Shown here: one piece after another, positions 1-8,144 of the stretch
Layout: each line of letters begins with the position of its first letter
Position numbering within the stretch: the first letter of the stretch is position 1
From: Ferdinandcohnia sp036962685
GTDB taxonomy: Bacteria; Bacillota; Bacilli; Bacillales; Bacillaceae_L
Length of the DNA stretch: 64,000 bases
Direction: 5' to 3'
Assembly: GCF_036962685.1 (NCBI RefSeq)
Contig: NZ_JBALOP010000027.1
Location: 1 to 64,000, forward strand
Position numbers and translations under genes: made by a program
Notes under the pieces: model-generated
What the model was told of the DNA's origin: nothing
Databases searched by the model: none
What the model saw: only the letters and a program-made list of their open reading frames with translations

Positions 1-158
1 TGTCTAGAGGTACATGCTCCGATGAAAAAAGGTGAAGCATGTACCGCAAGAAGTGTCTAGAGGTACATGCTCCGATGAAAAAAGGTGAAGTATGTACCGC
101 AAGAAGTGTCTAGAGGTACATGCTTCGATAAAAAAAGGCAAAGCATGTGCGCAAGAAG
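1..158. repeat. Three tandem 53-bp hairpin repeats
   Basis: Three head-to-tail units lie at 1-53, 54-106 and 107-158. The first two differ by one base; the third is 52 bp and more diverged. Each unit holds an inverted repeat with arms of about 10 bases (GGTACATGCT and AGCATGTACC in unit 1, positions 9-18 and 36-45) and an A-rich loop. The change in unit 2 (C to T in the right arm) turns a G-C pair into G-U, so the stem is kept. There are no spacers, so this is not CRISPR. The array may continue upstream of the window. Function unknown. Confidence 0.85.
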
Positions 159-250
159 CGATATGGTGAGGAAAAGGGTCCTCCTTTATCACCCAACGGA
201 AAGTGAATGTCAAAAAGTAATAAAAGTGTTAATAAGAGGGAGCAATTCCA

Positions 251-604
251 ATGGTTAAATTCATGATGAAATGTTTCTTGATTGTGACCGTTCTCCTTTT
301 AGGGGTATTGATCGGCATGCAGCAAGCAAATGAGGGTATGAAGAAAATGAGGGGTTATAATGACCCCTCTCTTCAAGGTGCCTTTCATATCACTGATGAT
401 AACGGTGAAGTGGAAGCATCCGTCTTAGGTCGAAAAGTAACGAGTCATGATCTAGAACAGAAACAAAAACAACTAGAGGATGTTGAAGCCTTTAATCTTT
501 TTTCAAGCATTGGTGAAAAGCTAGGAAATGGAGTTAGTGCTCTATTTGAAAATATCATGAGGGCCATTGGAAACGGAATTGGAAGTTTACTTGATATAAT
601 ATAG
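251..604 (+). CDS. yqxA: YqxA-family protein (DUF3679)
   Basis: This 117-residue protein has an N-terminal hydrophobic segment (about residues 6-22) that could be a membrane anchor or signal peptide, followed by a polar region and a glycine-rich amphipathic C-terminus. Sequence and position, just upstream of lepA, match B. subtilis YqxA, which follows the sporulation genes gpr and spoIIP. The ATG at 251 has a GGGAG Shine-Dalgarno at about 238-242. A terminator follows directly, so it is probably the last gene of its transcript. The molecular function is not known to me; a sporulation role is inferred only from context. Confidence 0.8.
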   Translation: MVKFMMKCFLIVTVLLLGVLIGMQQANEGMKKMRGYNDPSLQGAFHITDDNGEVEASVLGRKVTSHDLEQKQKQLEDVEAFNLFSSIGEKLGNGVSALFENIMRAIGNGIGSLLDII

Positions 605-650
605 GGGGAGTTTGCTTCTTAAAATAAAAAAGCAAGCTCTCTTTTTTTTG
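605..650 (+). terminator. Terminator after yqxA
   Basis: Stem arms GAGTTTGCTT (608-617) and AAGCAAGCTC (630-639, one G-U pair) are followed by a run of eight T at 642-649. This is a typical Rho-independent terminator. Confidence 0.8.
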
Positions 651-667
651 TGGTCGTATTTTCTTAA

Positions 668-696
668 TTGAATGTCACAAAAGAGTTCTGTATAAT
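668..696 (+). promoter_or_regulatory. Sigma-A promoter for lepA
   Basis: TTGAAT (668-673) and a perfect TATAAT (691-696) are separated by 17 bp. Transcription would start near 703, giving lepA a leader of about 245 nt that contains repeat B1. Confidence 0.75.
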
Positions 697-753
697 CTAA
701 TCTAGTGAATTCTATAATTTTATAGTAAGATAACATGTACGATTAAGTTATAT

Positions 754-931
754 TGTCCAGCTCCAGCGCCTAGCCCCTCGAGGTCGCTTCACCCCTCCTG
801 CGGCAGCAACAGCCTCCTCGTCGAGGTTCCAGCGCTTTTCGGACTTGCATAGGATGTGCTGAAGTATACGTTGCCAAAGGACGTGGCAGTACTTAGTAGA
901 CGTTCCAATATTTAGGCGCTTGCGCTTTTCG
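754..931 (-). repeat. Dispersed repeat family B, copy B1
   Basis: Full-length copy of a roughly 180-bp non-coding element, in inverse orientation. Reading the minus strand it begins with GAAAAGCGCAAGCGCC and ends with GGCGCTGGAGCTGGACA, the same ends as copies B2 and B3; the ends are partly complementary to each other. Inside it carries the module TGCCACGTCC-TTTGGCAACG that is also found in family A. It lies within the transcribed leader of lepA. Confidence 0.75.
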
Positions 932-948
932 TATCAGGAGGATTTTGA

Positions 949-2772
949 ATGAACCAAGAAGAGAGACGTAATAGACAATCTAGAATCCGAAATTTTTCAA
1001 TAATTGCTCATATCGACCATGGTAAATCAACCTTGGCTGACCGCATTCTTGAAAAAACAAACGCGTTAACCCATCGAGAAATGAAAGAGCAATTGCTAGA
1101 CTCCATGGACCTAGAAAGAGAACGTGGGATTACGATTAAATTAAATGCTGTACAATTAAAATATAAAGCAAAAGATGGCGAGGAATATACTTTTCACCTA
1201 ATCGATACCCCTGGACATGTTGACTTTACATATGAGGTTTCTCGAAGTTTAGCGGCATGTGAAGGTGCAGTACTTGTAGTTGACGCAGCACAAGGAATTG
1301 AAGCACAAACACTAGCAAACGTGTACCTTGCATTAGACAATGATCTTGAGATTTTACCAGTTATTAATAAAATCGATTTGCCAAGTGCCGACCCTGAGCG
1401 GGTAAGACAAGAGATTGAAGATGTGATCGGACTTGATGCTTCGGAGGCAGTTCTAGCATCTGCCAAAGCAGGAATTGGGATCGAAGATATCTTAGAACAG
1501 GTCGTTGAAAAAGTTCCTGCACCACAGGGTGACCCGGAAGCGCCATTACAGGCACTAATTTTTGACTCTGTATATGATCCATACCGTGGAGTAGTAGCTT
1601 ATATTCGAATCGTCCAAGGTACTGTTAAACCTGGAGACAAAATTAAAATGATGGCAACTGGTAAAGAGTTCGAGGTTATTGAAGCAGGTGTATTTACACC
1701 ACGTGCGACATTGCAGGACGAACTTACAGTTGGAGATGTTGGATTCTTAACAGCATCAATCAAGCATGTTGGCGACACACGTGTTGGTGATACCATAACG
1801 AGTGCGAAAAATGGCGTAACAACACCATTACCAGGTTATCGACGCTTAAATCCAATGGTTTTCTGTGGACTGTATCCAATCGATACAGCTAAATACAATG
1901 ATTTACGTGAAGCGTTGGAAAAGCTTGAAATAAACGACGCTGCCCTTCAATTCGAACCTGAAACATCACAAGCACTAGGATTTGGTTTCCGTTGTGGATT
2001 CTTAGGCCTGTTGCATATGGAAATTATCCAAGAGCGAATTGAAAGAGAATTTAAAATCGATTTAATTACAACGGCGCCGAGCGTTATTTATGATGTATTC
2101 CTAACGGATGGAACGGATTTGAAAATCGATAACCCATCCGATATGCCAGACCCACAAAAAATTGACAGAATTGAAGAGCCATACGTAAAAGCGACAATGA
2201 TGGTTCCAAACGATTATGTTGGTGCTGTAATGGAGCTCTGTCAAGGCAAGCGCGGTAACTTCATTGACATGCAATACCTTGATGAAAAACGCGTAAGCAT
2301 CATTTATGAAATTCCGCTTGCGGAAATCGTATATGATTTCTTTGACCAATTAAAATCAAGTACAAAGGGCTATGCGTCATTTGACTATGAATTGATTGGC
2401 TATAAGCCATCTAAGCTTGTGAAGATGGATATTCTATTGAATGCTGAAAAAGTAGATGCGCTTTCCTTTATCGTTCATAAGGATTCAGCATATGATCGTG
2501 GAAAATTAATCGTTGAGAAGCTCAAAGAATTAATTCCAAGACAGCAATTCGAGGTTCCAATTCAAGCAGCGATAGGTCAAAAGATTGTCGCGCGCTCTAC
2601 CATTAAAGCAATTCGTAAAAACGTGCTAGCGAAATGTTACGGTGGTGACATTTCTCGTAAACGTAAGCTTCTTGAAAAACAAAAAGAAGGTAAAAAACGA
2701 ATGAAGCAAGTCGGTTCAGTTGAAGTACCCCAAGAAGCATTTATGGCAGTACTTAAAATGGATGATAAATAA
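949..2772 (+). CDS. lepA: Elongation factor 4 (LepA), ribosome back-translocase GTPase
   Basis: LepA binds the ribosome and acts on stalled or mistranslocated elongation complexes; it is also linked to 30S biogenesis. The 607-residue protein has the full translational GTPase domain: G1 AHIDHGKS (residues 20-27), G3 DTPGH (86-90) and G4 NKID (140-143). EF-G-like domains and the LepA-specific C-terminal domain follow. Length matches the family (about 600). The ATG at 949 is preceded by AGGAGG. A terminator follows before hemW. Confidence 0.98.
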   Translation: MNQEERRNRQSRIRNFSIIAHIDHGKSTLADRILEKTNALTHREMKEQLLDSMDLERERGITIKLNAVQLKYKAKDGEEYTFHLIDTPGHVDFTYEVSRSLAACEGAVLVVDAAQGIEAQTLANVYLALDNDLEILPVINKIDLPSADPERVRQEIEDVIGLDASEAVLASAKAGIGIEDILEQVVEKVPAPQGDPEAPLQALIFDSVYDPYRGVVAYIRIVQGTVKPGDKIKMMATGKEFEVIEAGVFTPRATLQDELTVGDVGFLTASIKHVGDTRVGDTITSAKNGVTTPLPGYRRLNPMVFCGLYPIDTAKYNDLREALEKLEINDAALQFEPETSQALGFGFRCGFLGLLHMEIIQERIEREFKIDLITTAPSVIYDVFLTDGTDLKIDNPSDMPDPQKIDRIEEPYVKATMMVPNDYVGAVMELCQGKRGNFIDMQYLDEKRVSIIYEIPLAEIVYDFFDQLKSSTKGYASFDYELIGYKPSKLVKMDILLNAEKVDALSFIVHKDSAYDRGKLIVEKLKELIPRQQFEVPIQAAIGQKIVARSTIKAIRKNVLAKCYGGDISRKRKLLEKQKEGKKRMKQVGSVEVPQEAFMAVLKMDDK

Positions 2773-2781
2773 TGTGGAAAT

Positions 2782-2808
2782 ACCGCAGATGTTTCTGCGG
2801 TTTTTTTC
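2782..2808 (+). terminator. Terminator after lepA
   Basis: Arms CCGCAGA (2783-2789) and TCTGCGG (2794-2800) with a four-base loop are followed by seven T. Confidence 0.9.
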
Positions 2809-2847
2809 AATATCATACGTAAACCCCTTATAGGAAGAAGTGATTTT

Positions 2848-3984
2848 TTGGTACAAGCAGCATACCTTCACATCCCCTTTTGTGAGCAAATCTGTCACTA
2901 TTGTGATTTCAATAAAGTTTTTCTAAAAGGGCAACCAGTCGATGAATATCTTCAATATATGGATACAGAAATGAAAAATACAATTGAGGCGTATCCACCA
3001 TCAATGCTCAAATCCATATTCGTCGGTGGGGGAACACCAACTGTTCTTTCCGTTAAACAACTGGAAGCATTCCTATCGAGTATTAACAAATATTTAACCC
3101 CCCGAAGCGAGAATATAGAATTTACCTTTGAAGCTAATCCTGGTGATCTTACAGAGGATAAATTAAAAGTCTTACTCGATTCAGGTGTCAATCGAATAAG
3201 TTTTGGTGTACAAACATTTGATGATGAACTTCTTAAAGCAATTGGAAGAACACATCGTCGTAATGATGTGTTTCAAACTCTTGAATTGGCAAAACATGTT
3301 GGTTTTGAAAATATTAGCATTGATTTAATGTATGCACTCCCACATCAAACAATCGAAAGCTTTCAGGAATCACTTGATTTAGCCTTCTCCCTTGATGTCG
3401 AGCATGTTTCCGCATATTCTCTCATTATCGAACCAAAGACCGTGTTCTATAACTTGATGAGGAAAGGAAAACTCAATCTCCCTAGTCAAGAACACGAGGC
3501 TAAAATGTACGAAACGTTAATGGATGAAATGGAGAAGCACGGGTTCCATCAATATGAAATCAGTAATTTTTCTAAAAATGGTTTTGAAAGCCGTCATAAT
3601 CTAACATATTGGAATAATGAAGAATATTACGGAATTGGCGCTGGTGCCCATGGTTATGTGGCAGGAAAAAGAATTTCAAATGCAGGACCAATCAAAAAAT
3701 ACATGTCAGCTATAGATGAACATGGTTTCCCGCATGTCGAAACTCACTCAGTTACGTTACAGGAAAAAATGGAGGAAGAACTCTTTCTGGGACTTCGTAA
3801 AACCAAAGGAGTATCAATTTCCCATTTTCAAAAAAAGTTTTCTGTCAGTATTTTTGATGTTTTTGAAAGCCAAATTAAAGAACAAAAAGCAAAAGGTCTG
3901 CTTGAGGAAAAAAATGATTTTATTCGGCTAACACATAATGGGAAATTTCTTGGAAATGATGTTTTTCAAGCGTTTTTACTTTAA
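2848..3984 (+). CDS. hemW: HemW, radical SAM heme chaperone (formerly HemN-like)
   Basis: The protein has the radical-SAM CxxxCxxC signature at Cys12, Cys16 and Cys19 (FCEQICHYCDF) that holds the 4Fe-4S cluster, a GGGTP SAM-binding motif near residue 63, and a HemN-type C-terminal domain. At 378 residues it has the size of HemW/YqeR. It lacks the longer N-terminus of true coproporphyrinogen dehydrogenase HemN, so heme trafficking is more likely than oxygen-independent heme synthesis. The start is TTG at 2848, about 9 nt after AGGAAG; GTG at 2851 is an alternative. It lies between lepA and hrcA as in B. subtilis. Confidence 0.9.
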   Translation: MVQAAYLHIPFCEQICHYCDFNKVFLKGQPVDEYLQYMDTEMKNTIEAYPPSMLKSIFVGGGTPTVLSVKQLEAFLSSINKYLTPRSENIEFTFEANPGDLTEDKLKVLLDSGVNRISFGVQTFDDELLKAIGRTHRRNDVFQTLELAKHVGFENISIDLMYALPHQTIESFQESLDLAFSLDVEHVSAYSLIIEPKTVFYNLMRKGKLNLPSQEHEAKMYETLMDEMEKHGFHQYEISNFSKNGFESRHNLTYWNNEEYYGIGAGAHGYVAGKRISNAGPIKKYMSAIDEHGFPHVETHSVTLQEKMEEELFLGLRKTKGVSISHFQKKFSVSIFDVFESQIKEQKAKGLLEEKNDFIRLTHNGKFLGNDVFQAFLL

Positions 3985-4004
3985 TTTTAGTAGAGTTTAA
4001 ATCG

Positions 4005-4033
4005 TTGACAATGACACTCGTATTTGGTAATTT
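4005..4033 (+). promoter_or_regulatory. Sigma-A promoter of the hrcA-dnaK operon
   Basis: A perfect -35 TTGACA (4005-4010) and TAATTT (4028-4033) are separated by 17 bp. The CIRCE operator lies just downstream, over the expected transcription start and early leader. Confidence 0.7.
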
Positions 4034-4043
4034 AATTATAGAA

Positions 4044-4070
4044 TTAGCACTCGCTAAATTAGAGTGCTAA
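4044..4070 (+). promoter_or_regulatory. CIRCE operator (HrcA binding site)
   Basis: TTAGCACTC (4044-4052), nine spacer bases, then GAGTGCTAA (4062-4070). Both arms match the CIRCE consensus perfectly. HrcA, encoded by the next gene, should bind here and repress the operon until its GroE-dependent activity is titrated by unfolded protein. Confidence 0.97.
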
Positions 4071-4085
4071 CAGAGGTGATGTTCC

Positions 4086-5117
4086 TTGCTAACAGATCGT
4101 CAACTATTGATTCTTCAAGTTATAATTGATGACTTTATCAGATCTGCACAGCCAGTAGGGTCAAGAACATTGTCGAAAAAAGATGGGATTGTGTTTAGCT
4201 CCGCAACTATTCGCAATGAGATGGCAGATCTGGAAGAACTCGGATTTATCGAAAAAACTCACAGCTCATCTGGTAGAGTTCCATCCGAACAAGGCTATCG
4301 ATACTATGTGGATCATTTATTATCTCCGAGCCGATTATCTATAAAAGAAAAGCAGGAGTTAAAGTCAATTTTTGCAGAGAAGATTTATGAACTTGAAAAA
4401 ATTGTCCAAAAATCCGCACAGATTTTATCTGAACTAACAAATTATACTTCAATTGTTTTAGGTCCAGCCTTTAAAGAAAATAAAGTGAAACGGCTGCAAA
4501 TTGTTCCAATTAATAATGAAACAGCAGTTGCCATTATCGTAACGGATAATGGACATGTGGAAAATCGAACGATTTCGTTTCCTGAGTCCATTGACCCGAC
4601 CGATATCGAAAAAATGGTTAACATTCTAAACGAGCGGCTTGTTGGAGTTCCACTGATTGATCTGAAAAACAAAATTTATAAAGAGGTTGCATATCTGTTA
4701 AGAACGAATATTCGCAACTATGACTCAGTCATTAATGTATTGGACAAAACACTTACATTTAATGCGGAAGAAAAAATGTATATAGGTGGAAAAACCAATA
4801 TATTAAGTCAACCGGAGTTCCATGACATTGAAAAGGTACGCTCATTATTAACAATGATCGAAAGTGAGCATGAATTTTCAAGACTGTTACGAACAGATAA
4901 AGCGGGAATCGATATAAAAATCGGTCATGAGAACAACAATATCGCGATAAATGATTGTAGCTTAATAACGGCAACGTATTCCATTGGTAACGAGCATCTT
5001 GGGTCTATCGCCATTTTAGGTCCTACAAGGATGGAGTATTCACGTGTTATCACTTTGTTGCAGCACATTAGTCAAGATTTTTCAAAGGTACTGACAAAGC
5101 TGTATCAAATAGAATAG
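4086..5117 (+). CDS. hrcA: HrcA, heat-inducible transcription repressor
   Basis: HrcA represses class I heat-shock genes by binding CIRCE; its folding depends on GroEL. The 343-residue protein has an N-terminal winged helix (about residues 1-80, with SSATIRNEMADLEELGFI as the recognition region), a GAF-like core and the usual inserted dimerisation region. The start is TTG at 4086 behind GAGGTGATG. A rare start codon would keep repressor levels low. First gene of the dnaK operon; it is separated from grpE by repeat A1. Confidence 0.97.
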   Translation: MLTDRQLLILQVIIDDFIRSAQPVGSRTLSKKDGIVFSSATIRNEMADLEELGFIEKTHSSSGRVPSEQGYRYYVDHLLSPSRLSIKEKQELKSIFAEKIYELEKIVQKSAQILSELTNYTSIVLGPAFKENKVKRLQIVPINNETAVAIIVTDNGHVENRTISFPESIDPTDIEKMVNILNERLVGVPLIDLKNKIYKEVAYLLRTNIRNYDSVINVLDKTLTFNAEEKMYIGGKTNILSQPEFHDIEKVRSLLTMIESEHEFSRLLRTDKAGIDIKIGHENNNIAINDCSLITATYSIGNEHLGSIAILGPTRMEYSRVITLLQHISQDFSKVLTKLYQIE

Positions 5118-5128
5118 CAGTGGCTATA

Positions 5129-5322
5129 TTAACTTTATTCAATAGGGGAGCCCTATTAAATAAAGTTAAAGCCTCCGGCGGATGCCACAGATTTTTAAAG
5201 GAAGTTTTTCGAGCAAAGGATCAAAGACTAAGAGCGTCACGTCCTGTGGCAACGTCTTTGTGACCCACTTCGTGTGGGCCTAAAAAAATCTGGGCGCAAA
5301 TACGCTCTGGCGTATTTGGTTA
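5129..5322 (+). repeat. Dispersed repeat family A, copy A1
   Basis: Near full-length copy of a roughly 190-bp element filling the hrcA-grpE spacer. Landmarks in order: TTAACTTTATTC with its partner AATAAAGTTAA, GCCTCCGGCGGATGCC, CAGATTTTTAAAGG, the hairpin module CACGTCCTGTGGCAACG, the hairpin CCCACTTCGTGTGGG, then AAAATCTGGGCGC and a terminal palindrome around TACGC-GCGTA. CAGATTTTT and AAAAATCTG form a long-range inverted repeat. It matches A3 almost base for base. Confidence 0.85.
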
Positions 5323-5399
5323 GGAGGGTGCTAAGCCCCTCTAATACATATACTAGTAATTATGAAGTGAGACATTTCACTTTAAGGGAGGTGAGTGTA

Positions 5400-5996
5400 T
5401 TGGCTAACGAGAATGAAGTAGTGAAAGAAGAAATCGAAGTAGAAGAAGCAATTGTAGAAAATGATGTGGTAGAAACGATTGAGCAGGCTGAAGCAGAATT
5501 AGTAGAAGAACAAGAAAATGATGTGAATGCCGAACTTTCGAAAGCCAATGAAAAAATTGCAGGACTTGAGGCTAAGCTAGAAGAGGCAGAAAACCGCATT
5601 TTGCGTCAGGTTGCCGACTTTGAAAACTTTAAGAGACGTGCTCGCTTAGATCAAGAAACAGCTGCTACATATAGAGCTCAAAGCCTTGTGAATGATTTGT
5701 TGCCAGCTCTTGATAACTTTGAAAGAGCGCTTCAAGTTGAAGCAACAAATGAGCAAGCTAAATCAATTATGCAAGGTGTAGAAATGGTATACCGCAGTAT
5801 TATGGATGCCCTAAAAAAAGAAGGGGTAGAAGTAATCGAAGCAGTTGGAACACAATTTGATCCGAATGTTCATCAAGCAGTAATGCAGGTGAGTGAGCCG
5901 GATGCAGAATCAAATATGGTTCTAGAAGAGTTCCAAAAAGGATATAAACTTAAAGATCGAGTTTTACGACCTTCCATGGTGAAGGTGAATGAATAA
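5400..5996 (+). CDS. grpE: GrpE, nucleotide exchange factor for DnaK
   Basis: GrpE releases ADP from DnaK and so resets the chaperone cycle. The protein has an acidic, Glu-rich N-terminus, a long coiled coil (about residues 40-95) and the C-terminal beta domain containing VEVIEAVGTQFDPNVHQAV. The start chosen is TTG at 5400, 6 nt after AGGGAGGTG (5385-5393), giving 198 residues. The open frame extends upstream to 5274, but that part is repeat A1 and has no ribosome binding site of its own. Spaced from dnaK by repeat B2. Confidence 0.95.
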   Translation: MANENEVVKEEIEVEEAIVENDVVETIEQAEAELVEEQENDVNAELSKANEKIAGLEAKLEEAENRILRQVADFENFKRRARLDQETAATYRAQSLVNDLLPALDNFERALQVEATNEQAKSIMQGVEMVYRSIMDALKKEGVEVIEAVGTQFDPNVHQAVMQVSEPDAESNMVLEEFQKGYKLKDRVLRPSMVKVNE

Positions 5997-6118
5997 CGAA
6001 AAGCGCAAGGTGCCCGCCTATCGCCGACAAGCATAAGACGAGCGCTGACAGAAGGTGCCTTTTACCTTCCGAAGCGATTGGCTTATAACCAAGAGTTGAC
6101 GGCACCTGGAGCTGGACA
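5997..6118 (+). repeat. Dispersed repeat family B, copy B2
   Basis: Begins directly after the grpE stop codon with CGAAAAGCGCAAGG and ends GGAGCTGGACA. The interior has GCCGACAAGCATAAGAC and a hairpin with arms GAAGGT and ACCTTC, both shared with copies B3 and B5. It lies inside the hrcA-grpE-dnaK transcript. Confidence 0.75.
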
Positions 6119-6161
6119 CCAGATAAATCTAAGCTGTTGTTAATATAAGGAGGTTTTTTTC

Positions 6162-7991
6162 ATGAGTAAAATCATTGGAATAGATTTAGGTACAACAAAC
6201 TCATGTGTTGCTGTTATGGAAGGTGGAGAAGCAAAGGTTATTCCAAACCCAGAAGGTAACCGCACAACTCCATCTGTTGTTTCATTTAAAAATGGAGAAA
6301 GACAAATTGGGGAAGTTGCAAAACGTCAAGCAATCACAAACCCAAACACCATTATGTCCATCAAGCGCCACATGGGTACAGATTACAAAGTTGAAATTGA
6401 AGGCAAGGAATATACTCCACAGGAAGTATCTGCTATTCTTCTTCAATACTTTAAATCGTATGCAGAAGAATACCTTGGCGAAAAGGTAACGAAAGCAGTA
6501 ATCACAGTTCCTGCATACTTTAATGACGCTGAACGTCAAGCGACTAAAGATGCTGGTCGAATTGCTGGTCTTGAAGTTGAACGTATTATAAACGAACCAA
6601 CTGCTGCTGCTCTTGCATATGGTTTAGAGAAAACAGACGAAGATCAAACGATTCTTGTCTATGACCTTGGTGGTGGAACATTCGACGTATCCATTCTTGA
6701 ACTTGGTGATGGAGTTTTCGAAGTTCTGTCAACTGCTGGTGACAATCGTCTTGGTGGGGATGACTTTGACCAAGTGATTATCGACTATTTGGTAGAACAA
6801 TTTAGAAAAGAAAATGGCATTGATCTTTCCAAAGATAAAATGGCCTTACAACGTCTAAAAGATGCTGCTGAAAAAGCAAAGAAAGATTTATCAGGTGTAA
6901 CTTCTACACAAATTTCTCTTCCATTCATCACTGCAGGAGAAGCAGGACCACTTCACTTAGAAGTAAACTTAACTCGTGCGAAATTTGATGAGCTTTCAGC
7001 AGGACTTGTTGAGCGTACAATGGGACCAACTCGCCGTGCCCTTCAAGATGCTGGTCTTTCAGCAAGTGAATTAGACAAGGTAATCCTTGTTGGTGGGTCA
7101 ACACGTATTCCAGCTGTTCAAGAAGCAATCAAGAAAGAGACTGGTAAAGAACCACATAAAGGTGTTAACCCAGACGAAGTTGTTGCTCTTGGTGCAGCAA
7201 TTCAAGGTGGAGTATTGACTGGTGATGTAAAAGACGTAGTTCTTTTAGACGTAACACCATTATCACTTGGTATAGAAACAATGGGTGGCGTATTTACTCG
7301 TTTAATTGACCGTAATACAACAATCCCAACAAGTAAGTCTCAAACATTCTCAACTGCTGCGGATAACCAAACTGCTGTTGATATTCATGTGCTTCAAGGG
7401 GAACGTCAAATGGCAGCCGACAACAAAACACTAGGTCGCTTCCAATTAACAGATATTCCACCAGCACCACGTGGGATACCACAAATCGAAGTAACATTTG
7501 ATATTGATAAAAACGGTATTGTAAATGTTCGTGCTAAAGATTTAGGTACTAACAAAGAACAAGCTATTACAATTCAATCATCTTCTGGCCTATCTGACGA
7601 CGAAGTTGATCGCATGGTTCGTGAAGCTGAGGAAAATGCAGAAGCTGACAAGAAGCGTAAAGAAGAAGTTGAACTTCGTAATGAAGCAGATCAATTAGTG
7701 TTTACAACTGAAAAAACACTGAAAGATCTTGAAGGCAAGGTAGATGCTGCTGAAGTTGCAAAAGCAAATGAGGCGAAAGATGCTTTAAAACAAGCTATTG
7801 AGAAAAATGATCTCGATGAAATTAAAGCGAAGAAAGATGCACTACAGGAAATCGTTCAACAGCTTTCCGTGAAGCTTTATGAGCAAGCACAACAAGCCCA
7901 AGCTGCACAAGGAACTGAAGACGCAACCCAAGGTAAAAAAGACGATAATGTAGTGGACGCTGAATACGAAGAAGTAAACGACGACAAGTAA
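6162..7991 (+). CDS. dnaK: DnaK, Hsp70 chaperone
   Basis: ATP-dependent chaperone that works with DnaJ and GrpE in the cytoplasm. The 609-residue protein has the Hsp70 phosphate-binding motif IGIDLGTTNSC at the N-terminus, a second motif DLGGGTFD near residue 170, the short linker VVLLDVTPLSLG near residue 370 and a C-terminal lid ending in the acidic EYEEVNDDK. It lacks the insert of Gram-negative DnaK, as is normal for Firmicutes. ATG at 6162 follows AAGGAGG with an 8-nt T-rich spacer. Confidence 0.99.
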   Translation: MSKIIGIDLGTTNSCVAVMEGGEAKVIPNPEGNRTTPSVVSFKNGERQIGEVAKRQAITNPNTIMSIKRHMGTDYKVEIEGKEYTPQEVSAILLQYFKSYAEEYLGEKVTKAVITVPAYFNDAERQATKDAGRIAGLEVERIINEPTAAALAYGLEKTDEDQTILVYDLGGGTFDVSILELGDGVFEVLSTAGDNRLGGDDFDQVIIDYLVEQFRKENGIDLSKDKMALQRLKDAAEKAKKDLSGVTSTQISLPFITAGEAGPLHLEVNLTRAKFDELSAGLVERTMGPTRRALQDAGLSASELDKVILVGGSTRIPAVQEAIKKETGKEPHKGVNPDEVVALGAAIQGGVLTGDVKDVVLLDVTPLSLGIETMGGVFTRLIDRNTTIPTSKSQTFSTAADNQTAVDIHVLQGERQMAADNKTLGRFQLTDIPPAPRGIPQIEVTFDIDKNGIVNVRAKDLGTNKEQAITIQSSSGLSDDEVDRMVREAEENAEADKKRKEEVELRNEADQLVFTTEKTLKDLEGKVDAAEVAKANEAKDALKQAIEKNDLDEIKAKKDALQEIVQQLSVKLYEQAQQAQAAQGTEDATQGKKDDNVVDAEYEEVNDDK

Positions 7992-8016
7992 GAATAAAAA
8001 TGAAGAATTAAAGCTT

Positions 8017-8057
8017 AAAAAGTCGAAGTCAGGCCTGTCTTGGCTTTGGCTTTTTTA
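8017..8057 (+). terminator. Imperfect terminator-like hairpin between dnaK and dnaJ
   Basis: An imperfect stem around CAGGCCTG, with AAGTCGAAG on the left and CTTGGCTT on the right, is followed by six T (8051-8056). It contains mismatches, so read-through into dnaJ is likely. Together with the promoter candidate after it, this suggests dnaJ and the genes behind it can be expressed separately from dnaK. Confidence 0.5.
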
Positions 8058-8081
8058 CTTTTATGTGGAAAACATGTATTA

Positions 8082-8111
8082 TTGCCTTTTTACAAAAATA
8101 AATGATACAAT
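8082..8111 (+). promoter_or_regulatory. Candidate internal promoter before dnaJ
   Basis: TTGCCT (8082-8087) and TACAAT (8106-8111) with an 18-bp spacer. Transcription would start near 8118, just before the dnaJ ribosome binding site. No CIRCE is present here, so this promoter would be outside HrcA control. Confidence 0.45.
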
Positions 8112-8144
8112 ATTCTTTATGTGAATGATGCGGGAGTGGATTTT

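Noticed and set aside
1..158. Possible CRISPR array at the left edge
   Set aside because: Units are strictly tandem with no spacers between them and no cas genes are near.
4..213. Minus-strand open frame with repeated peptide across the tandem repeats
   Set aside because: It only reflects the 53-bp repeats; there is no ribosome binding site or family similarity.
2848..3984. True coproporphyrinogen dehydrogenase HemN
   Set aside because: Length and N-terminus fit the HemW group rather than the longer HemN enzyme.
5274..5399. 42-codon N-terminal extension of GrpE
   Set aside because: It is repeat A1 read in frame. The TTG at 5400 has a strong Shine-Dalgarno and gives the family N-terminus.
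8017..8057. Full stop of the dnaK operon between dnaK and dnaJ
   Set aside because: The stem is imperfect, and the genes behind it keep the classic operon order; partial termination is more likely.
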